NCBI GenBank assembly: GCA_934476515.1
Contig: CAKSNZ010000032.1
Coordinates: 1-24,899, forward strand
DNA length: 24,899 nt
Origin: an uncultured Ruminococcus sp.
Lineage (GTDB): Bacteria; Bacillota; Clostridia; Oscillospirales; Acutalibacteraceae
Reading direction: 5' to 3'
A program made the translations under genes and the position numbers. Numbering within the stretch: position 1 is the stretch's first letter; each line of letters begins with the position of its first letter. The notes under the pieces were generated by a model. That model was given only the letters and a program-made list of their open reading frames with translations, ran no database searches and was not told the origin of the DNA. Below are positions 7,795 to 15,594 of the stretch, in pieces.

Positions 7795-8358
7795 TTATTC
7801 TGCAGCTTCTTCTGCTGGAGCTTCTTCAGCATCAGCATTTTCCTTGTCAGCAAGGCAAGCTTCAACGCCACCCTTGTCAACGATAGCCTGGACACCTCTT
7901 GCGAATGATGCAATAGGAGCCTGGAATGCACCAAGAACATTTGCAAGTAGAACTTCTCTTGTAGGTAGTTTTGCTAGGGCATTAATCTTGTCCATATCAA
8001 TAACTTCACCATCAAGGAAACCACTCTTAATTGCAAAAGTATCAATATCCTTAGCATACTTGCTAAGAACTCTTGCAGCACCAGTGTAATCTGTTTCACT
8101 TGTAGCAATAGCTGTTGTACCTTCTAGTACATCTTCTAGACCGGCTAGACCAGCTTCTTCACAAGCTCTACCTAGCATTGTATTCTTAACAACTGTGTAC
8201 TTAACATCACATTCACGAAGTTCTTTTCTAAGAGCTGTATCATCAGCAACGCTGATACCTTCGTAGTTAACAACAATACCAGAAACAGAAGCTTTTAGTC
8301 TTTCAGCAATTTCAGCTACTAAAGCTTTCTTAGCTTCTAAAACCTTTTCACTTGGCAA
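7795..8358 (-). CDS. rplJ: 50S ribosomal protein L10
   Basis: L10 anchors the L7/L12 stalk to 23S rRNA and autoregulates its mRNA through the leader. The open frame extends to 8430, but the upstream part covers the attenuator hairpin and is not protein. A GGAGGTGA site sits 8 nt before a TTG codon at 8358-8356, giving a 187-aa protein that begins with PSEKVLEAKKALVAEIAE after the initiator and matches the normal L10 N-terminus. The acidic Ala/Glu-rich C-terminus (DAEEAPAEEAAE) is typical of L10 in this group. Confidence 0.96.
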   Translation of the reverse strand: MPSEKVLEAKKALVAEIAERLKASVSGIVVNYEGISVADDTALRKELRECDVKYTVVKNTMLGRACEEAGLAGLEDVLEGTTAIATSETDYTGAARVLSKYAKDIDTFAIKSGFLDGEVIDMDKINALAKLPTREVLLANVLGAFQAPIASFARGVQAIVDKGGVEACLADKENADAEEAPAEEAAE

Positions 8359-8393
8359 TTCTGTCACCTCCGTATGAATTTTTATACGCAGTT

Positions 8394-8500
8394 CAAAAGA
8401 AAACCTCTCCCAGTTTCCGAGGAGAGGCATAAATTACATAGTAATAATTCTCTTCCTCGGTAGGCGATAAACTTACGCATTTCTGCACCTACTGTCTTTA
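8394..8500 (-). ncRNA. Ribosomal protein L10 leader with attenuator
   Basis: This is the 5' leader of rplJ-rplL, to which L10 (with L7/L12) binds for feedback control. On the minus strand a GTAGGTG / CGCCTAC stem (8486-8492 with 8460-8466) matches the L10-leader core with AAAGACAG before it. A terminator hairpin follows, CCTCTCC with GGGAGAGG (8421-8427 with 8404-8411), and then TTTTCTTTT. The sequence CCGAGGAAGAG near 8451-8461 can instead pair with the CTCTCCTCGG of the terminator's 5' arm (8418-8427), which would form an antiterminator. Confidence 0.85.
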
Positions 8501-8544
8501 GAACAGCGAAATATATATATTAACTTTCGTTAATAACAAATTAA

Positions 8545-9240
8545 TTAGTTGCCGTACTTTGAAGTAGCAAGCTTAACACCAGGACCCATTGTTGATGTAA
8601 CAGCAACAGACTTGATGTACTGACCCTTAGCAGCAGAAGGCTTAGCCTTAACAACTGCATCCATAAGAGTTTCTAGGTTTTCAGATAGCTTATCTGTACC
8701 AAAGCTCTTCTTACCGATTGGGCAGTGGATAATGTTTGTCTTATCTAGACGATATTCAATCTTACCAGCCTTAGCTTCCTTGATTGCCTTAGCAATGTCA
8801 GGAGTAACTGTACCGGCCTTTGGATTTGGCATTAAGCCACGAGGACCTAGGATTCTACCTAGACGACCAACTAGACCCATACAATCAGGTGTAGTAACAA
8901 GAACATCGAAGTCCATCCAGTTTTCATGCTGGATCTTCTGTGTCATATCTTCTGCACCAACAAAGTCTGCACCTGCATCCTTAGCTAGCTGTTCATTTTC
9001 ACCCTTACAGATAGCAAGAACTCTAACGTCCTTACCTGTACCGTTTGGAAGAACAACTGCACCACGAACCTGCTGATCAGCGTGACGAGAGTCAACACCT
9101 AGTCTTACATGAAGTTCGATTGTTTCGTCAAACTTTGCTTTTGCAGTCTGTAAACAAAGGTCAATAGCTTCCTTTGTGTCATATTGTTTATTTTTGTCGA
9201 TAAGCTTTGCGCTATCAACATAATTCTTACCATGTTTCAT
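8545..9240 (-). CDS. rplA: 50S ribosomal protein L1
   Basis: L1 binds 23S rRNA at the mobile E-site stalk and assists tRNA release. The 231-aa length is normal, and the signature [20 protein letters not shown] is present near residues 121-140, as is the C-terminal [16 protein letters not shown] site lies just before the ATG. The gene sits 54 nt after rplK and before the L10 leader. Confidence 0.98.
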   Translation of the reverse strand: MKHGKNYVDSAKLIDKNKQYDTKEAIDLCLQTAKAKFDETIELHVRLGVDSRHADQQVRGAVVLPNGTGKDVRVLAICKGENEQLAKDAGADFVGAEDMTQKIQHENWMDFDVLVTTPDCMGLVGRLGRILGPRGLMPNPKAGTVTPDIAKAIKEAKAGKIEYRLDKTNIIHCPIGKKSFGTDKLSENLETLMDAVVKAKPSAAKGQYIKSVAVTSTMGPGVKLATSKYGN

Positions 9241-9294
9241 TTAAATCCTCCATCATTAGGTGGTCAAACGGATATTCCTCCCACCCGGAATAAA

Positions 9295-9720
9295 TTATTC
9301 TTCTACTGTAACGCCCATGCTTCTGCAAGTACCTTCGATCATGCTCATAGCAGTTTCGATTGTTGCAGCGTTAAGGTCAGGCATCTTCTGTTCAGCGATT
9401 GCCTTAACCTGTTCTTTCTTAATTGTACCAACCTTCTTCTTGTTAGGTTCGCCTGAACCACTGTTTAGATTGATAGCCTTCTTAATAAGAACAGCAGCTG
9501 GTGGAGTTTTTGTTACGAATGTAAAGCTGTGGTCTGCATATACTGTAATAACTACAGGGATGATTAGACCAGCATCCTTCTGAGTTCTTTCGTTAAATTC
9601 CTTTGTAAATGCTACGATGTTAACACCGTGCTGACCTAGAGCAGGACCAACTGGTGGAGCCGGTGTAGCTTTGCCGGCAGGAATCTGAAGCTTAATGTAG
9701 CCGATTACCTTCTGTGCCAT
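9295..9720 (-). CDS. rplK: 50S ribosomal protein L11
   Basis: L11 binds the GTPase-associated centre of 23S rRNA and is needed for the RelA-type stringent response. The 141-aa protein has the [20 protein letters not shown] signature near residue 11, with its conserved prolines, and the C-terminal MPDLNA...[10 protein letters not shown] motif. An AGGAGG site precedes the ATG by about 9 nt. Confidence 0.98.
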   Translation of the reverse strand: MAQKVIGYIKLQIPAGKATPAPPVGPALGQHGVNIVAFTKEFNERTQKDAGLIIPVVITVYADHSFTFVTKTPPAAVLIKKAINLNSGSGEPNKKKVGTIKKEQVKAIAEQKMPDLNAATIETAMSMIEGTCRSMGVTVEE

Positions 9721-9749
9721 AATAAATTTCCTCCTAATTCGTGGTTTAT

Positions 9750-9771
9750 AGTGGGCTTTAGCCCTCCCACT
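9750..9771 (-). promoter_or_regulatory. Hairpin in the nusG-rplK spacer
   Basis: AGTGGG / CCCACT (9750-9755 with 9766-9771) forms a 6-bp stem, with an alternative GGGCT / AGCCC pairing inside it. It lies in the 100-nt gap between nusG and rplK. L11-L1 operons are often regulated by L1 binding to such leaders, but I cannot match this hairpin to an L1 site and only report the structure. Confidence 0.3.
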
Positions 9772-9820
9772 GGGGACACAAAATCCCTCTTATATAAAAA
9801 GTAGATTACTAATTATATAC

Positions 9821-10345
9821 TCAGTCTTCTGTTACTGGTTCAACCTGACCTAAATCAAGTTCAACCGGAGTTTCCTTACCAAACATTGATACGATAACTC
9901 TTACATAGTCCTTATCAATATCCATTTCTTCTACAGTACCCACAAAATCTTCAAGTGGACCATAAGTGATTCTAACCTCATCACCAACTGAGTAAGAAAC
10001 TTCAACTGTTCTCTTTTCTACACCCATACGATAAACTTCTTCATCTGAAAGAGGAATCGGTTTACTTGATGGACCGACAAAACCTGTACAACCTCTAATG
10101 TTGCGGACTACATACCAAGTTTCATCTGTGTAAATCATCTTTATGAAAACATATCCGGGATAGAGCTTATGCTCTGTTTCCTTTTGTTTGCCATTCACTT
10201 CTTCAACAACAGTTTCTGTTGGAACTTTTACATCGTGAATCATATCCTGAAGTCCACGGTTCTCAACAGTTGTTTCAAGAGTTGAGGCAACTTTGTTTTC
10301 ATATCCTGAATAAGTATGAACAACATACCACTTTGCTTCTGGCAT
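9821..10345 (-). CDS. nusG: Transcription elongation/antitermination factor NusG
   Basis: NusG binds RNA polymerase and couples elongation to translation and termination. The 174-aa protein shows the NGN domain (AKWYVVHTYSGYENKVA, then LYPGYVFIKM and YVVRNIRGCTGFVG) and a C-terminal KOW domain (GDEVRITYGPLEDFVGTVEEMD). An AGAAGG site precedes the ATG. It follows secE, the universal order. Confidence 0.97.
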   Translation of the reverse strand: MPEAKWYVVHTYSGYENKVASTLETTVENRGLQDMIHDVKVPTETVVEEVNGKQKETEHKLYPGYVFIKMIYTDETWYVVRNIRGCTGFVGPSSKPIPLSDEEVYRMGVEKRTVEVSYSVGDEVRITYGPLEDFVGTVEEMDIDKDYVRVIVSMFGKETPVELDLGQVEPVTED

Positions 10346-10373
10346 ACTAAACCTTCTTTCTCAAAGTTATGCC

Positions 10374-10622
10374 TTAAGTGTTGGCAGTTTCCATTACAAG
10401 ATCAAGCAATGCATAAAGACCTCTGTCTACGCCAAAGATAACAAGTCCACAAAGAATGATTACGACAAGAACAATGCCGAAATTTCTTGTTGTGTGCTGC
10501 CATGTTGGCCAACTAATCTTTTTACATTCTCCGATACAAGCTCGGAAGTAAGAGATGATTCGTGAAAAGACATTTTTCTTCTTCTTTGTAGCTTTCTTAG
10601 AAGCCTTGTTCTTTTCAGCCAT
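10374..10622 (-). CDS. secE: Preprotein translocase subunit SecE
   Basis: SecE clamps the SecY channel in the cytoplasmic membrane. The 82-aa protein has a Lys-rich cytoplasmic N-terminus, the conserved amphipathic segment with ECKKISWPTWQ, and one C-terminal membrane helix (GIVLVVIILCGLVIFGV). A GGAGG site precedes the ATG. It lies between rpmG and nusG. Confidence 0.95.
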   Translation of the reverse strand: MAEKNKASKKATKKKKNVFSRIISYFRACIGECKKISWPTWQHTTRNFGIVLVVIILCGLVIFGVDRGLYALLDLVMETANT

Positions 10623-10635
10623 AACTATCCTCCGA

Positions 10636-10785
10636 TTACTTTGTTTCCTTGTGCAGAGTATGCTTCTTGCAGAATCTGCAATACTTGTTCATTTCAAGTC
10701 TGTCAGGATTGTTTTTCTTGTTTTTCATTGTGTTGTAATTACGCTGTTTGCACTCTGTGCAGGCCATTGTTACTTTTACTCTCAT
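10636..10785 (-). CDS. rpmG: 50S ribosomal protein L33
   Basis: L33 is a small protein of the large ribosomal subunit. Translating the minus strand from 10785 gives 49 aa starting [20 protein letters not shown] and ending [10 protein letters not shown]. Two CxxC pairs (Cys9/12 and Cys36/39) mark the zinc-binding form. A GGGAGGTG site stands 6-8 nt before the ATG. It is the first gene of the rpmG-secE-nusG-rplKAJL operon and 13 nt before secE. Confidence 0.96.
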   Translation of the reverse strand: MRVKVTMACTECKQRNYNTMKNKKNNPDRLEMNKYCRFCKKHTLHKETK

Positions 10786-10873
10786 TAACGGCACCTCCCG
10801 ATTATTCCTATTAGAATAATATAGCCTCCCTCATTGGGGCACAAAAAATAAACCCCTATTCGAGGTAATTAAG

Positions 10874-10902
10874 ATTATATCATATGGCTGTCAATCAGTC
10901 AA
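10874..10902 (-). promoter_or_regulatory. Promoter of the ribosomal protein operon
   Basis: On the minus strand TTGACT (plus 10897-10902) is separated by 17 bp from TATAAT (plus 10874-10879). This is a near-consensus housekeeping promoter, predicted to give an 80-nt leader before rpmG. Confidence 0.85.
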
Positions 10903-11045
10903 CCTTTTTGTAAAACTTTTTTTACTATTTTGTGATATATTGCAATTTTTTTGCTTCTGCTATACTACTTTACAACATTCTACATAAAGTTTTCCCTATT
11001 CTATCACACTTTCTCCTATTTTGCAAATTATTATTTTAACATTTT

Positions 11046-11081
11046 AATAAAAAATAAAGGATAGAGAATACCCTATCCTTT
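11046..11081 (-). terminator. Rho-independent terminator after the PduL-like gene
   Basis: AAAGGATAG / CTATCCTTT (11056-11064 with 11073-11081) forms a perfect 9-bp stem with an 8-nt loop. On the minus strand it is followed by ATTTTTTATT. It separates the phosphotransacylase gene from the ribosomal operon promoter. Confidence 0.85.
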
Positions 11082-11131
11082 AGTCAATTACTTTTATTTT
11101 AGAAAAAAATATGTTATTATAAGAAGAAAGA

Positions 11132-11698
11132 TTATTTAATAATCTCGCCGTATACTTCACCAAATGCCATTGCTGCGTTACTTTCGTCAGTATCAATGTG
11201 CATTGCAGGAGCATAATTTTCAGAAACACGAACAACAACTTCATCAAAAGTTAGTGAGCGTTCTGTACCCTCAATTTTAACAGAAACAATCTGCTTATCC
11301 TCTACGCCACATTCTTTAGCGTTTTCAGGAGTAAAGTGAATGTGTCTTTTTGCAGCGATAACACCTTCAGAAATTTCATATTCGCCTGCAGGACCTACTA
11401 GCTTACAACCCGGTGTACCTTCGATACAGCCTGATTCTCTAACAGGAGCTGCGATACCTAGCTTTCTTGCATCTGTAAGTGAAACTTCAACCTGAGTAGC
11501 CTTTCTTGTAGGGCCTAGGATTGACATTTTCATTTCACCACGAGGACCAACAACAGTTACCTTTTCAACACAAGCAAACTGACCAGGCTGTGATAAATCT
11601 TTCTTGTTTGTTAATGTTGCACCCTTACCAAATAAAGCTTCTAAAGCTTCATCAGAAACATGAACATGGTGTGCAGATGTTTCTACTAATACCTTCAT
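11132..11698 (-). CDS. pduL: Phosphate propanoyltransferase (PduL-type phosphotransacylase)
   Basis: PduL-family enzymes exchange CoA for phosphate on acetyl-CoA or propanoyl-CoA, giving acyl phosphate for ATP formation by acetate kinase. The protein carries the two zinc-binding histidine clusters of the family: SAHHVHVS near residue 8 and AAKRHIHFTP near residue 118. LGPTRKATQVEVS is also conserved. The frame extends to a TTG at 11713, but the GGTGG site lies within that stretch, 8 nt before the ATG at 11698, so I use the ATG (188 aa). No microcompartment shell genes are nearby and there is no obvious shell-targeting N-terminal extension. It therefore probably serves general fermentation in place of Pta. 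Confidence 0.92.
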   Translation of the reverse strand: MKVLVETSAHHVHVSDEALEALFGKGATLTNKKDLSQPGQFACVEKVTVVGPRGEMKMSILGPTRKATQVEVSLTDARKLGIAAPVRESGCIEGTPGCKLVGPAGEYEISEGVIAAKRHIHFTPENAKECGVEDKQIVSVKIEGTERSLTFDEVVVRVSENYAPAMHIDTDESNAAMAFGEVYGEIIK

Positions 11699-11746
11699 AA
11701 TATATACCACCAATCAAAAATATTTGGGAATTTTATTTCCGTAATC

Positions 11747-11775
11747 ATATTACACCCATTCGACAAAATTTTCAA
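11747..11775 (-). promoter_or_regulatory. Promoter of the PduL-like gene
   Basis: On the minus strand TTGAAA (plus 11770-11775) and TAATAT (plus 11747-11752) are separated by 17 bp. The predicted start leaves a leader of about 42 nt before the ATG. Confidence 0.7.
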
Positions 11776-11803
11776 TATTTTAATGGAATTTTAGGAGAGA
11801 AAA

Positions 11804-12391
11804 ATGATAGATAATTGGAATGAATTAAAAGAACAATGTTTAAGCTGTAAAAAATGTGGTCTTTGCGAAACAAGAACCAATGTTGTGTTTGGTGTTGGTA
11901 ATCCAAATGCAGAAGTTATGTTTATCGGTGAAGGACCGGGAGAAAACGAGGACCTTCAAGGTGAACCTTTTGTTGGTCGTGGTGGAAAGCTACTTGATAA
12001 GATGCTTTATTCAGTTGACCTTTCAAGAGAAGAAAATATTTATATTGCAAATATTGTAAAGTGTCGCCCACCAAAAAACAGAGACCCAAAACCTGAAGAA
12101 CAAGTTGCTTGTACTGACTGGCTAAGAAATCAATATAAACTTATCAATCCAAAAATTATAGTTTGTCTTGGCAGAATTGCATCAGCAAAAATTATTAAGC
12201 CTGACATTAAAATTACTAAAGAACATGGTCTTTTCTTTAAGAAAGGTGATGTTTTGATGATGCCTATGTTACATCCTGCTGCTGTTCTTCGTGACCCAAG
12301 GAAAAGACCTGAAGCTTTCAGAGATTTCCAAATTCTCAGAGAAAAGATTAAAGAAATTTGTACCGATACTTATAAGATTGATGAAGAATAA
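11804..12391 (+). CDS. Family 4 uracil-DNA glycosylase (Fe-S type)
   Basis: The enzyme removes uracil from DNA to start base excision repair. The 195-aa protein has motif 1 GEGPGENED near residues 42-50 and the C-terminal LHPAAVLRDP motif. Four cysteines match the family-4 [4Fe-4S] cluster: Cys15 and Cys18 (CxxC) and Cys87 and Cys103 (CRPP then C after 15 residues). An AGGAGA site precedes the ATG. The gene is divergent from pduL, and I see no clear terminator behind it, only AT-rich sequence and repeat copy B. It could be annotated as an SPO1 DNA-polymerase-related protein; the catalytic role is from family. Confidence 0.93.
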   Translation: MIDNWNELKEQCLSCKKCGLCETRTNVVFGVGNPNAEVMFIGEGPGENEDLQGEPFVGRGGKLLDKMLYSVDLSREENIYIANIVKCRPPKNRDPKPEEQVACTDWLRNQYKLINPKIIVCLGRIASAKIIKPDIKITKEHGLFFKKGDVLMMPMLHPAAVLRDPRKRPEAFRDFQILREKIKEICTDTYKIDEE

Positions 12392-12462
12392 TTTTTATTT
12401 TCTTTATATTTGCTTGTGATTAGTTCTGTAAATTAAGTTTTTTAATTTTGTTTCTACATTTT

Positions 12463-13140
12463 GTTTCTACGTTAAGATAAATCAGTTCTGCAAATTAGGG
12501 TTTGTGGGGATGTTTAAATATGAAAAGTGTAAACTATGTCCTTGTACAATTCAAAATACAACGATATTTTGTAGCATAAACAATAGTAATTTATATATCG
12601 TATTGTGGCTCACAGGTGTAGGGGCGAACATTGTTCGCCCGTAATGAAAGTGTGATACCTATGGGATTATTGTCCTATTTACAGACTATAAATTTATAAT
12701 ATCTACATAGGGCAGTATGCCAATAAAAAGGTTAATTTGCTCGGTCCACCAATGGTGGACCCTACAACTGTAAGCCAAAAGTTTGTTGTAATTTTGTCCT
12801 ATGTAGTTACCCTAAATTTGTACATATTCGCTAGTCGCCCTTGTGTAAAGGGAGATGTCAGCGATAGCTGACAGAGGGATTGTCTAGTAGACAGTAATAG
12901 ATAGATAAAATTTAGATAGGAAAACAAAACCTATTATATATCTATCGAATAAAATTGATATAGCAAAAAGTATATACCATAACAATCCCTCAGTCGCTCT
13001 TTAAGAGTAAATTGTCATTCTTCCAATTTACGAGCGACAGCTCCCTTTACACAAGGGAGCCTTATTTGCTAAAATTTGCTACTCTATACTCATCCCCACA
13101 AACCCTAATTTATACTACTGATTTATCTTAACCTAGAAAC
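12463..13140. repeat. Mosaic palindromic repeat element, copy B, with 50-bp terminal inverted repeats
   Basis: The ends 12463-12512 and 13091-13140 are inverted repeats of 50 bp with 45 matches and no gap: GTTTCTA, then GTTAAGATAAATCAGT, a variable 5-mer, then AAATTAGGGTTTGTGGGGAT plus G. Inside are GGGCGAAC-N3-GTTCGCCC (12622-12640) and GGTCCACC-N3-GGTGGACC (12743-12761). A nested inverted repeat, CCCTTGTGTAAAGGGAG / CTCCCTTTACACAAGGG, spans 12838-13057. It encloses TGTCAGC-N4-GCTGACA (12856-12873), GAGGGATTGT / ACAATCCCTC (12874-12883 with 12982-12991) and a two-tier hairpin at 12992-13039. I find no gene. A 13-bp direct duplication (ATTTTGTTTCTAC, 12445-12470) touches the left end. No target-site duplication is evident. 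It resembles a MITE-like nonautonomous element, which is inference. Confidence 0.85.
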
Positions 13141-13194
13141 GAATTTAGAAAGCACACAAGTAAAATTGAAAAACACACAAAAAATTAAAAAAAC

Positions 13195-13240
13195 AAAAGT
13201 AAAAAGGACTGATGGATAACAAATATCTTTCAGTCCTTTT
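13195..13240 (-). terminator. Rho-independent terminator overlapping the starch-binding-like gene's stop codon
   Basis: An 11-bp stem, AAAAGGACTGA / TCAGTCCTTTT (13202-13212 with 13230-13240), has a 17-nt loop that can form a further short AGATA/TATC pairing. On the minus strand it is followed by TTTTTACTTTTG. The stop codon of the gene lies in the first arm. Confidence 0.85.
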
Positions 13241-13928
13241 ATTCTTCTTTAATTTTTCTTTTTTTGATTGCTGATGTAATAACGAATGCAAGTGCTAAAA
13301 GTAACACAACCGAAGCTACAATTACAATAACTGCAAATCCCATTTCTTTTGATAAACTGCTTTCATCATTAACATTAACTTTAGCCGGTTTCTGGTCACT
13401 AGGAGGTGTTTTCTCATACACAACAGAATCAAACTCTTTATTATCCTTCCATTCTGCTATTGCACAATACTTACCCGGACTAACCGGATTACTTTGGGTT
13501 TCACCGTTACAGACAACAATGTCACCAATACAACTTGAGTCAAAATAAAGGTCATAAGTTTGGTTGCCAATATTATTACTAAAGATAACGGCATAAGTTC
13601 TGCCTTTCTTTAAGCCACCCTCTAGTTCATTACTGGCTTTCAGCTTATCCAAATCATAGTACCATACATCATCTTTATATTTTTCGCACTTTTCACTTTT
13701 GGATTGCCAGCCGAAAAACTCACCACCACCGGCTTCCCAAATGTGACAATATAATATTTGACCATCGCCCCAAGCATTTTTGCCGGTTGTTGGCACTTTA
13801 AAATATATTACACTTTTATTTTTAATTGGTTCTGTCTTTTCTTCTTTTGCAGAAGCAAATGTAGTTAAACTAAATATAGAAGAAAAAACTAACAGTGTCA
13901 TCAGCAAACACCCAACGATTTTTTTCAT
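13239..13928 (-). CDS. Secreted, C-terminally membrane-anchored protein with starch-binding-like domain
   Basis: The 229-aa protein has a signal peptide (KKIVGCLLMTLLVFSSIFS, probable cleavage after FASA near residue 27) and one extracellular domain at about residues 38-165. A hydrophilic linker follows, then a C-terminal membrane helix near residues 197-219 and a Lys/Arg-rich tail (KKRKIKEE). The domain has an aromatic pattern recalling CBM25/CBM26 starch-binding modules: VIYFKVP, an ILYCHIWEAGG strand, WYYDLDK and YAVIFSNNIGNQTYDLYF. I recall similar IW...GGxxFxxW...QTYDL domains in Ruminococcus cell-surface proteins, but the assignment is tentative. It lies just downstream of the glycogen genes with its own terminator. 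A GAGGT site precedes the ATG. No enzyme domain is present, so a binding or surface role is likelier than catalysis. Confidence 0.7.
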   Translation of the reverse strand: MKKIVGCLLMTLLVFSSIFSLTTFASAKEEKTEPIKNKSVIYFKVPTTGKNAWGDGQILYCHIWEAGGGEFFGWQSKSEKCEKYKDDVWYYDLDKLKASNELEGGLKKGRTYAVIFSNNIGNQTYDLYFDSSCIGDIVVCNGETQSNPVSPGKYCAIAEWKDNKEFDSVVYEKTPPSDQKPAKVNVNDESSLSKEMGFAVIVIVASVVLLLALAFVITSAIKKRKIKEE

Positions 13929-14055
13929 CTTTACCTCAATATTACTAATACATCATATGCCTATTATATCCTACTACAATAAATTATTATAACCATATAC
14001 TTTAAGTTATAAAGCAAAATATATTAATGTGTTATAAATAATTTATGAACAGGAA

Positions 14056-14089
14056 CAAAAAAGTGGTAGATTAAAAATAACCTACCACT
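14056..14089 (-). terminator. Rho-independent terminator of the glg operon
   Basis: AGTGGTAG / CTACCACT (14062-14069 with 14082-14089) extends by a G-U wobble and two A-T pairs to 11 bp on the minus strand. TTTTTTG follows. It lies 16 nt after the glgA stop codon. The 176 bp between this gene and the next upstream on the map hold only this terminator and a putative TATAAT with no clear -35. Confidence 0.88.
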
Positions 14090-14105
14090 ATCATTGTATA
14101 GGGTA

Positions 14106-15533
14106 TTATGCCCAATTTAGTGTATCGTTATATACATTAATGTAGTCTTGTGCACTTCTATCCCATGAGTTATCACTCATCATTGCACGCCACATTAACT
14201 GATGCCAACCCCAATCGTCTTTGATACCGGCTAAAGCTCTCTTAACAGCATTGCACATATCAGCAATGTCATAGTTCTTAAATGTAAAGCCGTTACCATA
14301 GTTATCGGCTGAGTCAAATACAGAGTCCTTTAGGCCACCAACTTCACGAACAACAGGAATTGTACCGTAACGTAGAGCAATCATCTGTGATAGACCACAA
14401 GGTTCTTGCTTTGAAGGCATTAGGAAAATATCAGAACCGGAATAAATCTTTCTTGCTAATTCAGGAACAAAGCCATGGCAGAAAGAAACTCTGCCAGGAT
14501 AATCCCAAGCTAACTGATTGAAGAAATCCTCATATTCCTGATCACCTGAACCAAGAATAACGAACTGCATATTTTCTGTATTTAGTAGGTCACGAATACC
14601 ACCACGAACAAGGTCAAGACCTTTGTGGCTAACCAAACGAGTAACCATAGAAACGATAGGAACATCCCATCTCTGTTCAAGGTTAAGTCTTTCCTGTAAC
14701 TTCTGCTTACAAATGCCCTTACCTGACATATCATCCTTAGTATAGTTAGCATATAGCTGATAGTCGGTTGCAGGGTCATAAGATGCACAGTCAATACCGT
14801 TAAGAATACCACAAAGTTTCCAGTGGTTTCTGTTTAGAGATGCTTCAAGGCCATAAGCAAACCAAGGGTCCTTAATTTCTGCTGCATAAGAAGGAGAAAC
14901 TGTTGTAACTCTTGTTGAGCATTCAATAGCACCCTTCATCATATTTAGATTACCGTCCATTTCAATAATCTTAGTTTCTGTTGGAGGAACACCAACACAT
15001 TCTGTGTTAACTTCCCAACCATACTTACCTTGATACTGAATGTTATGGATAGTAAATACACTCTTAATGTTGTAGTACCATGGGTTCTTACTATAGAATA
15101 GATAGTAATAAACAGGTACAAGAGCTGTCTGCCAGTCATTACAATGAATAATGTCCGGATGGAAATCAATGTATGGTAACATTTCCATAATAGCACGAGA
15201 GAAGAAAGCAAATCTTTCTGCATCATCGTAATAACCATATAGGTTATCTCTGTTAAAGTAATATTCATTATCAATGAAGTAATATGTACAACCGTTCCAC
15301 TGTGCCCAGAAAAGACCACAATACTGACTTCTCCAACCTACAGGAACCCAAAAGTTTGTAATATACTGTAACTGACATCTTAGGTCATATGGCATTGAGC
15401 CATATAGAGGAACAACAATTCTGCAGTCCTGACCCTTTCTATTTAAAGTATGTGGTAAACTACCTGCCACATCAGCAAGGCCACCACTACCACAAAACGG
15501 ATTAGCTTCACTTGCACAATATAAAATTCTCAT
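14106..15533 (-). CDS. glgA: Glycogen synthase GlgA (GT5)
   Basis: GlgA transfers glucose from ADP-glucose to the end of an alpha-1,4-glucan. The 475-aa protein has the bacterial GT5 layout: N-terminal ILYCASEANPF and GGLADVAGSLP, the IHCNDWQTALVP segment, TIHNIQYQG, GILNGID, and the C-terminal LMPSKQEPCGLSQMIALRYG followed by TIPVVREVGGLKDSV. One oddity is the KTGGL motif, whose Lys contacts the ADP-glucose phosphates; here it reads GSGGL. An AGGAGG site precedes the ATG. It follows glgD after 61 nt and is the last gene of the glgC-glgD-glgA operon. Confidence 0.95.
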   Translation of the reverse strand: MRILYCASEANPFCGSGGLADVAGSLPHTLNRKGQDCRIVVPLYGSMPYDLRCQLQYITNFWVPVGWRSQYCGLFWAQWNGCTYYFIDNEYYFNRDNLYGYYDDAERFAFFSRAIMEMLPYIDFHPDIIHCNDWQTALVPVYYYLFYSKNPWYYNIKSVFTIHNIQYQGKYGWEVNTECVGVPPTETKIIEMDGNLNMMKGAIECSTRVTTVSPSYAAEIKDPWFAYGLEASLNRNHWKLCGILNGIDCASYDPATDYQLYANYTKDDMSGKGICKQKLQERLNLEQRWDVPIVSMVTRLVSHKGLDLVRGGIRDLLNTENMQFVILGSGDQEYEDFFNQLAWDYPGRVSFCHGFVPELARKIYSGSDIFLMPSKQEPCGLSQMIALRYGTIPVVREVGGLKDSVFDSADNYGNGFTFKNYDIADMCNAVKRALAGIKDDWGWHQLMWRAMMSDNSWDRSAQDYINVYNDTLNWA

Positions 15534-15594
15534 CTCAATTACCTCCTATTAAGATTATATTATAAGTATAACATATACTGAGAAAAATACAAGA

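Noticed and set aside
8359..8430. N-terminal extension of L10 (MPLLGNWERFSFELRIKIHTEVTE).
   Set aside because: It overlies the attenuator hairpin of the L10 leader, and the GGAGGTGA site points to the TTG at 8358.
12463..13140. Repeat copy B as a CRISPR array or prophage attachment region.
   Set aside because: There are no regularly spaced direct repeats with unique spacers, no cas genes and no integrase or tRNA; the repeats are inverted and nested.
14582..15319. Two minus-strand frames of 76 and 124 codons inside glgA.
   Set aside because: They are out-of-frame shadows of a well-conserved glgA and have no ribosome site or family resemblance.
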